A stretch of DNA of 64,000 bases from Azospirillum formosense (GTDB lineage Bacteria; Pseudomonadota; Alphaproteobacteria; Azospirillales; Azospirillaceae), in NCBI RefSeq assembly GCF_040500525.1, contig NZ_CP159402.1:868001-932000 (forward strand). The letters run 5' to 3'. The notes under the pieces are model-generated. The model did not search any database and was not told the DNA's origin. It saw only the letters and a list, made by a program, of their open reading frames with translations. Positions 42,133 through 52,639 of the stretch are shown in pieces. A program made the position numbers and the translations under genes. How positions within the stretch are numbered: the stretch's first letter is position 1; each line of letters opens with the position of its first letter.

Positions 42133-42927
42133 GTGCGCCTTCCCCTGTATCAGGTCGATGCCTTCGCGGACGCGGTGTTCGCGGGCAACCCGGCGGCGGT
42201 CGTGCCGCTTGAGGACTGGCTTCCCGACGCGACGCTCCAGGCCATCGCGGCGGAAAACAACCTGGCGGAAACCGCCTTCTTCGTCCGCCGCGGCGACGGT
42301 TACGAGATCCGCTGGTTCACCCCCACGGTCGAGGTGGATCTGTGCGGCCACGCCACGCTGGCCTCGGCCTTCGTCATCGCGACGATGCTGGAGTGGGGCT
42401 GCCCGCGCATCGATTTCGCCACCCGGGAAGCCGGAACCCTCAGCGTCACCCGCAACGGTGACTTCTACACGCTGGATTTCCCGAGCCGCCCGCCGGAACC
42501 GTTGGCGGAGCCGCCGGCCGGCCTGCTCGACGCGCTGGGCGGACCGCCGCCGACGGCGGTGCTGAAGGCGCGCGACCTCCTGGTCGTCTACGAGGACGAG
42601 GCGACCGTGCGCGCCCTGGCGCCCGACATGAGCGCCCTGGCCCGGCTGGAGGATTTCTACGCCGTCATCGTGACGGCGCCGGGCAGCGGCGGCGTTGACG
42701 TCGTTTCCCGCTTCTTCGCGCCGGCCCAGGGGATTCCCGAAGACCCGGTGACCGGCTCCGCCCATTGCACGCTGACCCCTTATTGGGCGCGGCGGCTGGG
42801 CAAGGAGCGGCTGAAGGCCCGGCAGGTCTCGGCCCGTGGTGGCGCGCTGTCCTGCGAACTGGCGGGCGACCGCGTGAAGATCGCCGGGAAAGCGGTTCTC
42901 TATATGGATGGCGCCATCTACATTTAG
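42133..42927 (+). CDS. PhzF-family isomerase/epimerase-like protein
   Basis: A 264-residue protein with the two-fold PhzF/diaminopimelate epimerase-like fold. The catalytic Glu lies in ENNLAETAFFV; VDLCGHATLASAFV and GIPEDPVTGSAHCTL are the other signature blocks. These enzymes act on amino-acid-like or aromatic acids; the substrate here is unknown. AAGGAGG lies 7 nt before the start. With an acetyltransferase and a PLP-type regulator nearby, an amino-acid-related substrate is plausible. Confidence 0.9.
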   Translation: MRLPLYQVDAFADAVFAGNPAAVVPLEDWLPDATLQAIAAENNLAETAFFVRRGDGYEIRWFTPTVEVDLCGHATLASAFVIATMLEWGCPRIDFATREAGTLSVTRNGDFYTLDFPSRPPEPLAEPPAGLLDALGGPPPTAVLKARDLLVVYEDEATVRALAPDMSALARLEDFYAVIVTAPGSGGVDVVSRFFAPAQGIPEDPVTGSAHCTLTPYWARRLGKERLKARQVSARGGALSCELAGDRVKIAGKAVLYMDGAIYI

Positions 42928-42969
42928 CACCGTCCACACGAGGACCAATGGAACGGGAGGGCAGCGGGC

Positions 42970-43425
42970 ATGGCGGGGCGATATTTCGAGGATTTCCGCG
43001 CTGGTGACGTGATCGACACCGAAGGGGCGACGGTCACCGACAGCCAGATCATGGATTTCGCCCAGCGCTTCGACCCGCAGCCCTTCCACATGGACGCGGT
43101 GGCCGCCGCGGAGGGGCCGTTCGGCGGGCTGATCGCCAGCGGTTTCCACACCCTGTCCCTGACCTTCCGCCTGTTCCGCGACACCGGGGCCATCACCGGC
43201 ACCAGCCTGGGCGGCTCTGGCGGCGACGAACTGCGCTGGCTGCGCCCGGTGCGGCCCGGCGACACGCTGCGCGTCCGGGTGGAGGTGCTGGAGGCCATCC
43301 CGCACCGCCGCGGCGACCGCGGCACGGTGCGGCTGGCCTACACCACGCTGAACCAGCATGGCGAGGCGGTGATGACCATCACCCTGAACCACATCGTGGC
43401 GACCCGCAGCGTTCCCGCGGAATAG
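42970..43425 (+). CDS. MaoC-like hot-dog dehydratase
   Basis: A 151-residue R-specific enoyl-CoA hydratase-like protein. The hot-dog fold core is GRYFEDFRAGDVIDTEGATVTDSQIMDFAQRFDPQPFHMD, with the catalytic D-x4-H (DPQPFH), then LIASGFHTLSLTFRLF. The substrate acyl group cannot be inferred. It starts 42 bp after phzF and may belong to the same transcript. Confidence 0.9.
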   Translation: MAGRYFEDFRAGDVIDTEGATVTDSQIMDFAQRFDPQPFHMDAVAAAEGPFGGLIASGFHTLSLTFRLFRDTGAITGTSLGGSGGDELRWLRPVRPGDTLRVRVEVLEAIPHRRGDRGTVRLAYTTLNQHGEAVMTITLNHIVATRSVPAE

Positions 43426-43498
43426 CGCCGCCGACAGGCCCGCGGAAGAGGAAGGAACCGAATAGGAAAGACAAGCGCGGCCTGTCCCGTCGCGCGTC

Positions 43499-43527
43499 TT
43501 GATCCGCAGGCCCGGCCCCTGTATAGC
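43499..43527 (+). promoter_or_regulatory. sigma70-type promoter of the Hsp70-like gene
   Basis: TTGATC (43499-43504) and TATAGC (43522-43527) are 17 bp apart. The transcript would start near 43535, about 23 bp before the ATG at 43558. Confidence 0.6.
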
Positions 43528-43557
43528 CTCGCCCCTTCCATCACGGCGGGGGTTCCC

Positions 43558-44838
43558 ATGACGGCTTGCGGCCTCGATTTCGGCACGTCCAACACGACGC
43601 TCGGCGTGCGGACGGCGTCCGCGGGTGCCGGCACGGGGGAGGGCGGTTACGGCCTGCTTCCCCTGGACGGCCCGCGGACGACCCTGCCCAGCGCCGTCTT
43701 CTTCGATTTCGAAGCCGACGCGGTGACGGTCGGGCAGGCGGCCGTCGACGCCTATGCGTCGGGTGTCGAGGGGCGCCTGATGCGCTCCATCAAGTCGATG
43801 CTGGGCACGGACCTGATCGACGCCGACACCGCGCTGCGCAAGGGCCGCATCACCTTCCGGGCGGTCATCGCCACCTTTCTGGCCGCGGTCAAGGAGCGCG
43901 CGGAGACCGCGCTCGGCGGCGAGTTGACCGACGTGGTGCTGGGCCGCCCGGTTCATTTCGTCGACGGCGACCCGGCCGGTGACGCCGCGGCGGAAGAGGC
44001 TTTGGGCGAGATCGCCCGCTCCGTCGGCTTCCGTGGCATCTCCTTTCAGTACGAGCCCATCGCCGCCGCGCTCGACTACGAGCAGCAGGTGGAGCGGGAG
44101 GAGTTGGCCCTGATCGCCGACATCGGCGGCGGCACGTCGGACTTTTCCATCGTCCGCATCGGGCCGGAGCGGCGCGGGCGGGCCGACCGCGGCGCCGACA
44201 TCCTGGCCAACGACGGCATCCGGGTCGGCGGGACCGACTTCGACCGCGACCTGTCGCTGGCGACGGCCATGCCGCTGCTGGGCCATGGCAGCGCCATGAA
44301 GCGCCCCGGTCTGCTGGCGCCTAAGCATCTGTTCTTCGATCTGGCGACTTGGTCGAAGATCAACTTCCTCTACACCGCCAAGGCGATGGCCGATCTGGAG
44401 CGCCTGAAGCGCGATTCCGCGACTCCGGACCGCATCGAGCGGCTGATCGGCGTGGTCGAGCACCGGCTGGGCCACGCCTTGGCCATGGCGGTGGAGCGCA
44501 CCAAGATCGCCCTGTCCGACGGCCCGGAGGCCGGCTTGCTCTTGGATTGGGGCGGCGGCGGCATGACGCGCCCGGTGTCGGTGGACGAGCTGAACCAAGC
44601 GACGGCGATCTTGGCGGGCCGCATCGGCGGGCGGGTGCGGGCCTGTCTGGCTGAGGCCGGCACGCTGCCGGCGGAGATCGACGCGGTGTTCCTGACTGGC
44701 GGCTCTACGCTGCTGCCGCAGGTGCGGGCGGCCATCCTGGCCGAACTTCCCGGCGCCCGCGTGGTGGAGGGCAACATCTTCGGCTCGGTCGGCACCGGCC
44801 TGACCATCGAGGCGGCGCGGCGCTTCGGCACCGCCTGA
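43558..44838 (+). CDS. Hsp70-family ATPase, YegD-like
   Basis: A 426-residue protein equivalent to the actin-like ATPase domain of DnaK. Phosphate 1 is CGLDFGTSNTTLGV; phosphate 2 is LIADIGGGTSDFSIV; adenosine is VFLTGGSTLLPQVRAAI. There is no substrate-binding domain or lid, as in YegD. Its partner is unknown. A sigma70-like promoter lies 31 bp upstream. The gene is convergent with glnA, and a two-way terminator lies between them. Confidence 0.9.
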   Translation: MTACGLDFGTSNTTLGVRTASAGAGTGEGGYGLLPLDGPRTTLPSAVFFDFEADAVTVGQAAVDAYASGVEGRLMRSIKSMLGTDLIDADTALRKGRITFRAVIATFLAAVKERAETALGGELTDVVLGRPVHFVDGDPAGDAAAEEALGEIARSVGFRGISFQYEPIAAALDYEQQVEREELALIADIGGGTSDFSIVRIGPERRGRADRGADILANDGIRVGGTDFDRDLSLATAMPLLGHGSAMKRPGLLAPKHLFFDLATWSKINFLYTAKAMADLERLKRDSATPDRIERLIGVVEHRLGHALAMAVERTKIALSDGPEAGLLLDWGGGGMTRPVSVDELNQATAILAGRIGGRVRACLAEAGTLPAEIDAVFLTGGSTLLPQVRAAILAELPGARVVEGNIFGSVGTGLTIEAARRFGTA

Positions 44839-44860
44839 AACGTCCCTCAAGTCCCGGACA

Positions 44861-44900
44861 CGAAAAAGCCCACCGACGTTGCCGCCGGAGGGCTTTTTCG
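44861..44900. terminator. bidirectional terminator between the Hsp70-like gene and glnA
   Basis: CGAAAAAGCCC (44861-44871) pairs with GGGCTTTTTCG (44890-44900) around an 18-nt loop that can pair further. A- and T-tracts lie on the proper sides for both strands. Confidence 0.88.
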
Positions 44901-44992
44901 TGCTCTGTTCCATGGTTCGGCGCTCCGGTGGTGCCCGCCGCGCCGCGAGGGCAAGGCGGACACCGGAAACCGGCGGACCGAGGCCCGAAGGA

Positions 44993-46402
44993 TCAGACCG
45001 AGTAGTACATCTTGTACTCGATCGGGTGCGGCATGGTCTCGAAGGCCAGCAGCTCCTCGGTGCGCAGCTCGATGTAGGACTCGATCATGTCCTTGGTGAA
45101 CACGTCGCCCTTCTGCAGGAAGGCGCTGTCGGCCTTCAGGCTGTCCAGGGCCTCGCGCAGCGAGCCGCAAACCGTCGGAACCTTGGCCAGCTCTTCGGCC
45201 GGCAGGTCGTACAGGTTCTTGTCCATCGCGTCGCCCGGATGGATCTTGTTCTGGATGCCGTCCAGGCCGGCCATCAGCAGGGCGGCGAAGGCCAGGTACG
45301 GGTTGGCCGACGGGTCCGGGAAGCGGACCTCGACGCGCTTGCCCTTCGGCGAGGCGACGTACGGGATGCGGCAGGAGGCCGAACGGTTGCGGGCCGAGTA
45401 GGCCAGCAGAACCGGAGCCTCGTAGCCCGGGACCAGACGCTTGTAGGAGTTGGTCGTCGGGTTGGTGAAGGCGTTCAGCGCCTTGGCGTGCTTGATGATG
45501 CCGCCGATGTAGTACAGGGCCAGCTCCGACAGGTCGGCGTACTGGTTGCCGGCGAACAGCGGCTGGCCTTCCTTCCAGATCGACTGGTGCATGTGCATGC
45601 CCGAGCCGTTGTCGCCGAAGACGGGCTTCGGCATGAAGGTCGCGGTCTTGCCGTAGGCGTGGGCGACGTTGTGCACGACGTACTTGTAGTACTGCATGTT
45701 GTCGCCGGTGCGGACCAGCGTGTCGAACTTGATGCCCAGCTCATGCTGCGAGGCGGCCACCTCGTGGTGGTGCTTCTCGACCGGCACGCCCATCTCGGCG
45801 AGCACGCTCAGCATCTCGGCGCGCAGGTCCGAGCCGCTGTCGATCGGAGCGACCGGGAAGTAGCCGCCCTTGACGCCCGGGCGGTGGCCCAGGTTGCCGT
45901 CCTCATAGTCCTTGTCCGAGGTGTACGGGCCTTCCTCCGAGTCGAACTCGTAGGACACCTTGTTCATCTCGACCTTGAACTTCACGTCGTCGAAGACGAA
46001 GAACTCGGCTTCCGGGCCGAAGTAGGCGGTGTCGCCGATGCCGGCCGACGCCATGTACTTCTCGGCGGCCTTCGCGATGCCGCGCGGGCAGCGGGCGTAG
46101 GGCTGGCCGGTCGACGGCTCGTACACGTCGCAGAGGATGTTCAGCGTCGGCTGGGCCGAGAACGGGTCCATGACGGCGGTGGTCGGGTCGAGCTGGAGGA
46201 TCATGTCCGACTCGTTGATCGCCTTCCAGCCGGCGATCGAGGAGCCGTCGAACATGATGCCGTCCTCGAACACGTCCTCGTCGATGGTCGAGACGTGCTG
46301 GGCGGTGTGGTGCAGCTTGCCGCGCGGGTCGGTGAAGCGGAGGTCCACGTACTTGACGTCGTGTTCCTTGATCAGGTCGAAGACCTTGCTGATGTCGGAC
46401 AT
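44993..46402 (-). CDS. glnA: glutamine synthetase type I
   Basis: A 469-residue dodecameric GSI that makes glutamine from glutamate, ammonia and ATP. Blocks: [80 protein letters not shown] and NRSASCRIP. The adenylylation tyrosine is in NLYDLPAEE, so GlnE control is likely. glnB lies 272 bp upstream on the same strand, as in Azospirillum brasilense, where glnBA and glnA-only transcripts are known. In the gap I see only a weak TTGTGT-17-CATAAC promoter candidate. Confidence 0.98.
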   Translation of the reverse strand: MSDISKVFDLIKEHDVKYVDLRFTDPRGKLHHTAQHVSTIDEDVFEDGIMFDGSSIAGWKAINESDMILQLDPTTAVMDPFSAQPTLNILCDVYEPSTGQPYARCPRGIAKAAEKYMASAGIGDTAYFGPEAEFFVFDDVKFKVEMNKVSYEFDSEEGPYTSDKDYEDGNLGHRPGVKGGYFPVAPIDSGSDLRAEMLSVLAEMGVPVEKHHHEVAASQHELGIKFDTLVRTGDNMQYYKYVVHNVAHAYGKTATFMPKPVFGDNGSGMHMHQSIWKEGQPLFAGNQYADLSELALYYIGGIIKHAKALNAFTNPTTNSYKRLVPGYEAPVLLAYSARNRSASCRIPYVASPKGKRVEVRFPDPSANPYLAFAALLMAGLDGIQNKIHPGDAMDKNLYDLPAEELAKVPTVCGSLREALDSLKADSAFLQKGDVFTKDMIESYIELRTEELLAFETMPHPIEYKMYYSV

Positions 46403-46674
46403 ATCTCTTTTTCCACGCTTAAGAGGTTTGGGTCCCGCTGCGTCAAACCGACCAAGGGGCGGGTGACGGCGCTCGCGGCGGACGTTATGTCATGCCTTTC
46501 CCAAGCACACAACGTGACAGCACAAAAAGTCGCGCCGGGAGGGGCGTCCGCGCACGGATCGTTCCGCTTGCGGTTGCGACGGTCCGTGCCGGCCGGCACT
46601 GCGTCGGCCGGCTCTGCGTCGGTTGTGGGCGGGGCTGGTTCATGTTGGCCGGTGGTCGGGTTCTCGGGACGCGA

Positions 46675-47454
<780 letters not shown>

Positions 47455-47521
47455 TCACGCCGGCGTTGCATCGGCCGAAGGGGTGACGGGGCTTTTGCGG
47501 ACGGATTTTCCGTTCCCCGGT

Positions 47522-47598
47522 GGCGGTGGTAGCTCAGTTGGTAGAGCTCTCGGTTGTGGTCCGAGCGGTCGTGGGTTCGAGTCCCATCCATCGCCCCA
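47522..47598 (+). tRNA. tRNA-His (GTG), copy 2
   Basis: Identical over all 77 nt to the copy 183 bp upstream, with G-1, C73 and encoded CCA; anticodon GTG at 47556-47558. The CCCCGGT just before the gene is shared too, indicating a recent tandem duplication or gene conversion. Confidence 0.97.
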
Positions 47599-47727
47599 TT
47601 CTCCCTTTCCAATTCCCGTGCCAGACCGGCCGGTCCTTCCATTCGTCTTGTGCCCGGCTATGCTGCGGCCGTCGCGGTGCTTATTGTGCCGGGTGACGGT
47701 GATGCGGGGTTGCGGCGGGTGGAGGCG

Positions 47728-49194
47728 ATGGACGAACTGCTTTCCGTGGCGGAGATGTTCCGCGCCGACGCGCTGACCATGGCGGGCGGCGTGCCGGGGC
47801 CCGTGCTGATGGAAGCGGCGGGCGCCGCGGTGGTGCGTGCGGTCTGCGAGCGCTGGGCGCCGCACCCGACCGTCGTCCTGTGCGGGCCGGGCAACAACGG
47901 CGGCGACGGATTCGTCATCGCGCGTCTTCTTCTCGAAGCGGGCTGGCCGGTGCGTCTGGCCCTGCTGGGATCGCGCTCCGCCCTGCGCGGCGACGCGGCG
48001 GTGGCCGCCGGACGCTGGACCGGCCCGGTGGAGGCCGCCGACCCCTGGCTGCTGGACGGCAATCCCCTGGTCATCGACGCGCTGTTCGGGGCCGGACTCG
48101 CCCGCCCGCTCGACGGCATGGCGAAGGAGGTCGTCGAGGCGATGGCGGGCCGCACCGTCGTCGCCGTGGACGTGCCGAGCGGCCTGCACGGCGACAGCGG
48201 CCAGGTGATGGGGGTGGCCCCGCAGGCGGCGCTGACCGTCACCTTCTTCCGCCGCAAGCCCGGCCATCTGCTGCTGCCGGGCCGCGTCCTCTGCGGCGAA
48301 CTGGTGGTCGCCGACATCGGCATTCCCGACACCGTGCTCGACGCCATCGCGCCGCGAACCCTGGTGAACGGTCCCGACCTGTGGCGGCAGCGCTACCCCT
48401 GGCCGCGGTTCGACGCGCACAAATACGCGCGGGGGCATGCTGTGGTGCTCGGCGGGGCGCGGATGACCGGCGCGGCGCGGCTGTCGGCGCGGGGCGCGCT
48501 GCGCGCCGGGGCGGGGCTGGTCACGGTGGCCTGTCCGCCCGACTCGGTGCCGGTCTACGCCGCCGGCTCGCCCAGCCTGATCGTGACCGACGTCGCGGAC
48601 GGCGCGGCCTTCGCGGTCCTGCTGGCCGACCCGCGCAAGAACGCGGTGCTGCTGGGGCCGGGCGCCGGGGTCGGGGAGGGCACGCGGGGCCACGTCCTCG
48701 CCGCCCTGGGCGCGGGCAAGGCCTGCGTTCTGGACGCCGACGCGCTGACCAGCTTCGCCGAGTCGCCCGCCGACCTGCTCGACCGGCTGGGCGGCCGCTG
48801 CCTGCTGACCCCGCACGAGGGCGAGTTCGCCCGGGTCTTTCCGGACATCGCGGCGCAGGAGGGCGGCAAGCTGACGCGCGCCCGCGCCGCGGCGGCGCGT
48901 TGCGGCGCGGTCGTTCTTCTGAAGGGTGCCGACACGGTGGTCGCGGCGCCGGACGGGCGGGCCGTCGTCAACGCCAACGCCCCGGCCGATCTGGCGACCG
49001 CCGGGTCGGGGGACGTGCTGGCGGGAATCGCGCTCGGGCTGATCGCCCAGGGGATGGACGCCTTCGACGCCGCCTGCGCCGCGGTCTGGCTGCATGGCGA
49101 GGCGGCTGGCGCCTTCGGGCCGGGGCTGATCGCCGAGGATCTGCCGGACGCGCTGCCGGGGGTGCTGAGGCGGCTCAAGGCGGGCGGGCGCTGA
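47728..49194 (+). CDS. nnr: bifunctional NAD(P)HX epimerase and ADP/ATP-dependent dehydratase
   Basis: A 488-residue repair enzyme. The N-terminal YjeF_N epimerase domain (about 1-210) has VVLCGPGNNGGDGFVIARLL and VVAVDVPSGLHGDSG. The C-terminal ribokinase-like dehydratase domain (about 220-488) has HAVVLGG, LLTPHEGEFARVFPD and the anion hole TAGSGDVLAGIALGL. Together they restore hydrated NAD(P)H. The ATG at 47728 gives the usual head MDELLSVAEM; the open frame runs back into the tRNA-His gene and that extension is spurious. Confidence 0.93.
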   Translation: MDELLSVAEMFRADALTMAGGVPGPVLMEAAGAAVVRAVCERWAPHPTVVLCGPGNNGGDGFVIARLLLEAGWPVRLALLGSRSALRGDAAVAAGRWTGPVEAADPWLLDGNPLVIDALFGAGLARPLDGMAKEVVEAMAGRTVVAVDVPSGLHGDSGQVMGVAPQAALTVTFFRRKPGHLLLPGRVLCGELVVADIGIPDTVLDAIAPRTLVNGPDLWRQRYPWPRFDAHKYARGHAVVLGGARMTGAARLSARGALRAGAGLVTVACPPDSVPVYAAGSPSLIVTDVADGAAFAVLLADPRKNAVLLGPGAGVGEGTRGHVLAALGAGKACVLDADALTSFAESPADLLDRLGGRCLLTPHEGEFARVFPDIAAQEGGKLTRARAAAARCGAVVLLKGADTVVAAPDGRAVVNANAPADLATAGSGDVLAGIALGLIAQGMDAFDAACAAVWLHGEAAGAFGPGLIAEDLPDALPGVLRRLKAGGR

Positions 49195-49299
49195 CCCGGC
49201 GTCCCCGGGGCATACATACGCCTGGGCAGGGGGCTTACTCTTAAGGCCGGGCTCAAGCTATGGCTTGCCGAGCGCGCGCCCGCACGCCAGACTCTGGGT

Positions 49300-50865
49300 A
49301 TGAGCGAGACGCCCAACACCAAACACGCCGAGACCAAGCCCACCGAGCCCGTCCCCGGCCAGTCCGCCGCTATCGGGGCGGGAACGCCGCCGGGCTTGCT
49401 CGACCGCACCCTGGACACGCTGCGCGCGGGCTGGCGCGAGATCGCCGCCTCCGCCCGCGGGGCGGTCGGCGCCGCGCCGCGCGCCAATCTGCCCAAGGAG
49501 GACGCCGAGCGGCTGAAGGAGCAGATCGAAGCCTGCCTGGAGGGTCGCGGCGGCGAGGTGTCGGCGCGGGCGCGGGCGGCGCAGCTCGGCCGCACCTATC
49601 TGGCGCTGGACGGGCAGGGGCGGCGCAACTTCCTGATGATGCTGGCGCGCGATTTCGACGTGGACCGCGCCGCCGTCGATCAGGCGATGGCCACCTTCCA
49701 GACGGCGGGCGACCCGGTGTCGCGCGGCCATGCCGAGCGTGCCCTGCGCCGCGCGCTGGAGCCGCCGCGGCTGCGCCTGCTCACCCAGTTCAACGGCCTG
49801 CCGGAAGGGGTGAAGTTCCTGGTCGACCTGCGCGCCGAGCTGATGGAAATGGCGCGCGGCGAGCCGCTGCTCCAAGCGCTGGAGGACGATCTCAAGAGCC
49901 TGCTGCGCAACTGGTTCGACGTCGGCTTCCTGGAGATGCGCCGCATCACCTGGGACAGCCCGGCCTCGCTCTTGGAGAAGCTCATCAAGTACGAGGCGGT
50001 GCACGAGATCAGCGGCTGGCGGGACCTGAAGGACCGCCTCGATTCCGACCGCCGCTGCTTCGCCTTCTTCCACCCGCGCATGCCGAACGAGCCGCTGATC
50101 TTCGTCGAGGTCGCGCTGGTCCAGAGCATGTCGGACAATGTCCAGGCGCTGCTCGATCCCTCCGCCCCGGTCTGCGACCCGAAGAGCGCCGACAGCGCCA
50201 TCTTCTATTCCATTTCCAACGCCCAGGTCGGCCTGGCGGGAATCAGCTTCGGCAACTTCCTGATCAAGCGGGTGGTGGACGGGCTGGCCGGCGAGTTCCC
50301 CAACATCAAATGCTTCGCCACCCTGTCGCCGATTCCCGGCTTTCGCCGCTGGCTGGACCGGGAATTGGCCGTGCGCGGTGATTCGCTGCTCACCCCGCCC
50401 GAGGCAGAACGCATCGCGGAGGTCATGGCCGTCCGTCCGGGCGCCGGCGAATCGGACATGGACGCCGAGGCGGACGAGCGTCCGGTGCTGGCTGGCGCCC
50501 TGGCTCTGCCCGACTGGCACAGCGACGAGGAGCTGCAGAAGCAGTTGCGCGGCCCGCTGATGCGGCTGTGCGCGCATTACCTGACGACGGCGCGCGCGTC
50601 GGACCGCCGCGGCGAACGGCCGGGCGCCGCCCCGGCGCGGGCGCTCGACCCGGTCGCGCACTTCCACCTCAGCAACGGCGCCCGCATGGAACGGCTGAAC
50701 TGGCTGGGCGACCGGTCGCCCAAGGGGGTGCGGCAGTCCTGCGGCATGATGATCAACTACCGCTACAAGCTGGGCGAAATCGACGCCAACCACGAGGCTT
50801 ACCGGGGGGAGGGCAAGGTCAACGCCTCGTCCGCGATCCGGTCGTTGGGCAAGGGGGGCGCGTGA
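49300..50865 (+). CDS. malonyl-CoA decarboxylase
   Basis: A 521-residue enzyme converting malonyl-CoA to acetyl-CoA and CO2. The N-terminal helical domain (about 60-190) is followed by the GNAT-like catalytic domain: FFHPRMPNEPLIFVEVALVQ, YSISNAQVGLAGISFGNFLIK, CFATLSPIPGFRRWL and the catalytic HFHLSNGARMERLNW. No malonyl-CoA synthetase or transporter lies nearby. Start at 49300 has only a weak ribosome binding site; the N-terminal 35 residues are Thr/Pro-rich and may be optional. Confidence 0.93.
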   Translation: MSETPNTKHAETKPTEPVPGQSAAIGAGTPPGLLDRTLDTLRAGWREIAASARGAVGAAPRANLPKEDAERLKEQIEACLEGRGGEVSARARAAQLGRTYLALDGQGRRNFLMMLARDFDVDRAAVDQAMATFQTAGDPVSRGHAERALRRALEPPRLRLLTQFNGLPEGVKFLVDLRAELMEMARGEPLLQALEDDLKSLLRNWFDVGFLEMRRITWDSPASLLEKLIKYEAVHEISGWRDLKDRLDSDRRCFAFFHPRMPNEPLIFVEVALVQSMSDNVQALLDPSAPVCDPKSADSAIFYSISNAQVGLAGISFGNFLIKRVVDGLAGEFPNIKCFATLSPIPGFRRWLDRELAVRGDSLLTPPEAERIAEVMAVRPGAGESDMDAEADERPVLAGALALPDWHSDEELQKQLRGPLMRLCAHYLTTARASDRRGERPGAAPARALDPVAHFHLSNGARMERLNWLGDRSPKGVRQSCGMMINYRYKLGEIDANHEAYRGEGKVNASSAIRSLGKGGA

Positions 50866-51026
50866 GCCGGTCCGCCCTTCCGCGCGGTCCCTCCCGGGGC
50901 ACCCTCCAATGGCGTGCGGAACGGCGCCCATTTTGCCTGTTTGCGGCGCGAACCCTGTGCTATAGAGCGGACTTCGCCGGCAGTCCGTCGGGTGTTCCGC
51001 ACCCGTCGCGGGCTGTCTATGCCATT

Positions 51027-51111
51027 GCGGGCGTGGCGGAACTGGTAGACGCGCCGGATTTAGGTTCCGGTGACTTCGGTCGTGGGGGTTCGAGTCCCTT
51101 CGCCCGCACCA
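51027..51111 (+). tRNA. tRNA-Leu (TAG)
   Basis: An 85-nt tRNA with a long variable arm. Acceptor 51027-51033 pairs with 51101-51107, A73, encoded CCA 51109-51111. Anticodon TAG at 51061-51063. A -10-like TATAGA lies at 50961-50966 without a convincing -35. Confidence 0.96.
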
Positions 51112-51202
51112 TGGCAACAGCTTGGACCGCATGGGAACACACGGTCTCGGGCCGCCCGGACGGGCGCCGCCGGGCCGGACAACGAGATAGGCTTTCGTTC
51201 CG

Positions 51203-52537
51203 ATGAACATCACCGAGACCAGCGCCGACGGCCTGAAGCGCGAGTACAAGGTCGTCATTTCCGCCCAGGATATCGAACAGAAGGTGCAGGGCCGGCTCGA
51301 AGAGCTGCGCCGGACGGTGCAGCTCCCCGGCTTCCGTCCGGGCAAGGTGCCGGTTGCCGTGATCAAGCAGCGCTACGGCGGCAGCGTGCTGGCCGAGGCT
51401 CTGGAGGATGCGATCGCCGACAGCTCGCGCCAGGCGCTGAACGAGCGCGGCCTGCGCATCGCCATGCAGCCGAAGATCAACGTCGAGAAGTACGAGGACG
51501 GCGGCGACCTGTCCTACACCATGGGCGTCGAGCTTCTGCCGGACGTCGAGCCGGGCGATCTCAGCGGCCTGGAGCTTGAGAAGCCGGTCGCCACGGTCGA
51601 GGACTCGGCCGTCGACGAGGCGCTGACCCGTCTGGCCTCCGCCCATTCGGTGCAGGCCCCGGTCACCGAGGACCGTGCGGCCGAGAAGGGCGACATCGCC
51701 GTGATCGACTTCGCCGGTTCGGTCGACGGCGAGGCCCTGCCGGGCATGGACGGCAAGGACTACCCGCTGGAGCTGGGCGCCAACCAGTTCGTTCCGGGCT
51801 TCGAGGACCAGCTGATCGGCGCCAAGGCCGGCGAGCACCGCACGGTGAAGGTCACCTTCCCGGCGGACTACCCGCACGACCGTCTGAAGGGCGCGGACAC
51901 CGTGTTCGAGGTGGACGTCAAGGAGCTCCGCAAGAACGTTCCGGCCGAGGTCAACGACGACCTCGCCAAGGAGTTCGGCATGGAGAGCCTGGAGAAGCTG
52001 CGCGAGGCCGTCGGCGACCGCATCAAGAGCGAGTACGCCAACGTGTCGCGCCTGCGCGTCAAGCGCCAGCTCCTCGACAAGCTGGCCGAGGCCCACTCCT
52101 TCGAGGTCCCGCCGGGCATGGTGGACGTCGAGTTCGAGGGCATCTGGCAGCGCCTTCAGCAGGAGCTGAAGAACGGCACGGCCGGCGAGGACGCCGGCAA
52201 GCCGGAAGAGGAGCTGAAGGCCGAGTACCGCGGCATCGCCGAGCGCCGCGTGCGCCTGGGCCTGCTGCTGTCGGAGATCGGCCGCCGCAACGACATCCAG
52301 GTGACCCAGGACGAGATCAACCGCGCCCTGATCGCGGAAGCCCGCCGCTTCCCCGGCCAGGAGCGTCAGGTGTTCGAGTTCTTCAAGCAGAACCGGGAAG
52401 CGCTGGAAAACCTCCGCGCCCCGATCTTCGAGGACAAGGTCGTCGACTACATCCTGGACCAGGCCAAGGTCAGCGAGAAGCCGGTGTCCGCCGAAGAGCT
52501 TATGAAGGACCCCGACGAGGAGGCCGAGGCGGCCTGA
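51203..52537 (+). CDS. tig: trigger factor (ribosome-associated chaperone and peptidyl-prolyl isomerase)
   Basis: A 444-residue chaperone that binds nascent chains at the ribosome exit. The ribosome-binding domain (about 1-115) has the signature LPGFRPGKVPVAVIKQRYG. The FKBP-type isomerase domain lies at about 160-245 (KGDIAVIDFAGSVDGE and FVPGFEDQLIGAKAGE), and the helical C-domain follows. It starts the tig-clpP-clpX-lon block. A hairpin with short T-tract follows the stop. Confidence 0.97.
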   Translation: MNITETSADGLKREYKVVISAQDIEQKVQGRLEELRRTVQLPGFRPGKVPVAVIKQRYGGSVLAEALEDAIADSSRQALNERGLRIAMQPKINVEKYEDGGDLSYTMGVELLPDVEPGDLSGLELEKPVATVEDSAVDEALTRLASAHSVQAPVTEDRAAEKGDIAVIDFAGSVDGEALPGMDGKDYPLELGANQFVPGFEDQLIGAKAGEHRTVKVTFPADYPHDRLKGADTVFEVDVKELRKNVPAEVNDDLAKEFGMESLEKLREAVGDRIKSEYANVSRLRVKRQLLDKLAEAHSFEVPPGMVDVEFEGIWQRLQQELKNGTAGEDAGKPEEELKAEYRGIAERRVRLGLLLSEIGRRNDIQVTQDEINRALIAEARRFPGQERQVFEFFKQNREALENLRAPIFEDKVVDYILDQAKVSEKPVSAEELMKDPDEEAEAA

Positions 52538-52552
52538 TCGTCAGAAAGGTTG

Positions 52553-52578
52553 AGGGGCGGCCTACCGGTCGCCCCTTT
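52553..52578 (+). terminator. terminator or attenuator between tig and clpP
   Basis: A 10-bp stem (52553-52562 with 52567-52576, one G:U), loop TACC, then TTT. It may only partly stop transcription into clpP. Confidence 0.65.
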
Positions 52579-52639
52579 CCATTCCTATATGTAGACTGCT
52601 CAGACGACTAACCGAGCTGCGGGAGCAGGGAAGACCACC

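Noticed and set aside
41677-44913. A very long open frame on the minus strand opposite the GNAT, PhzF, MaoC and Hsp70-like genes
   Set aside because: Its translation is low-complexity, rich in Arg, Gly, Gln and His, and matches no family; it arises because GC-rich coding DNA has few stops on the opposite strand. The plus-strand genes have full family motifs.
47554-47727. In-frame extension of the NAD(P)HX repair gene into tRNA-His
   Set aside because: It would translate the tRNA; the family N-terminus begins at 47728.
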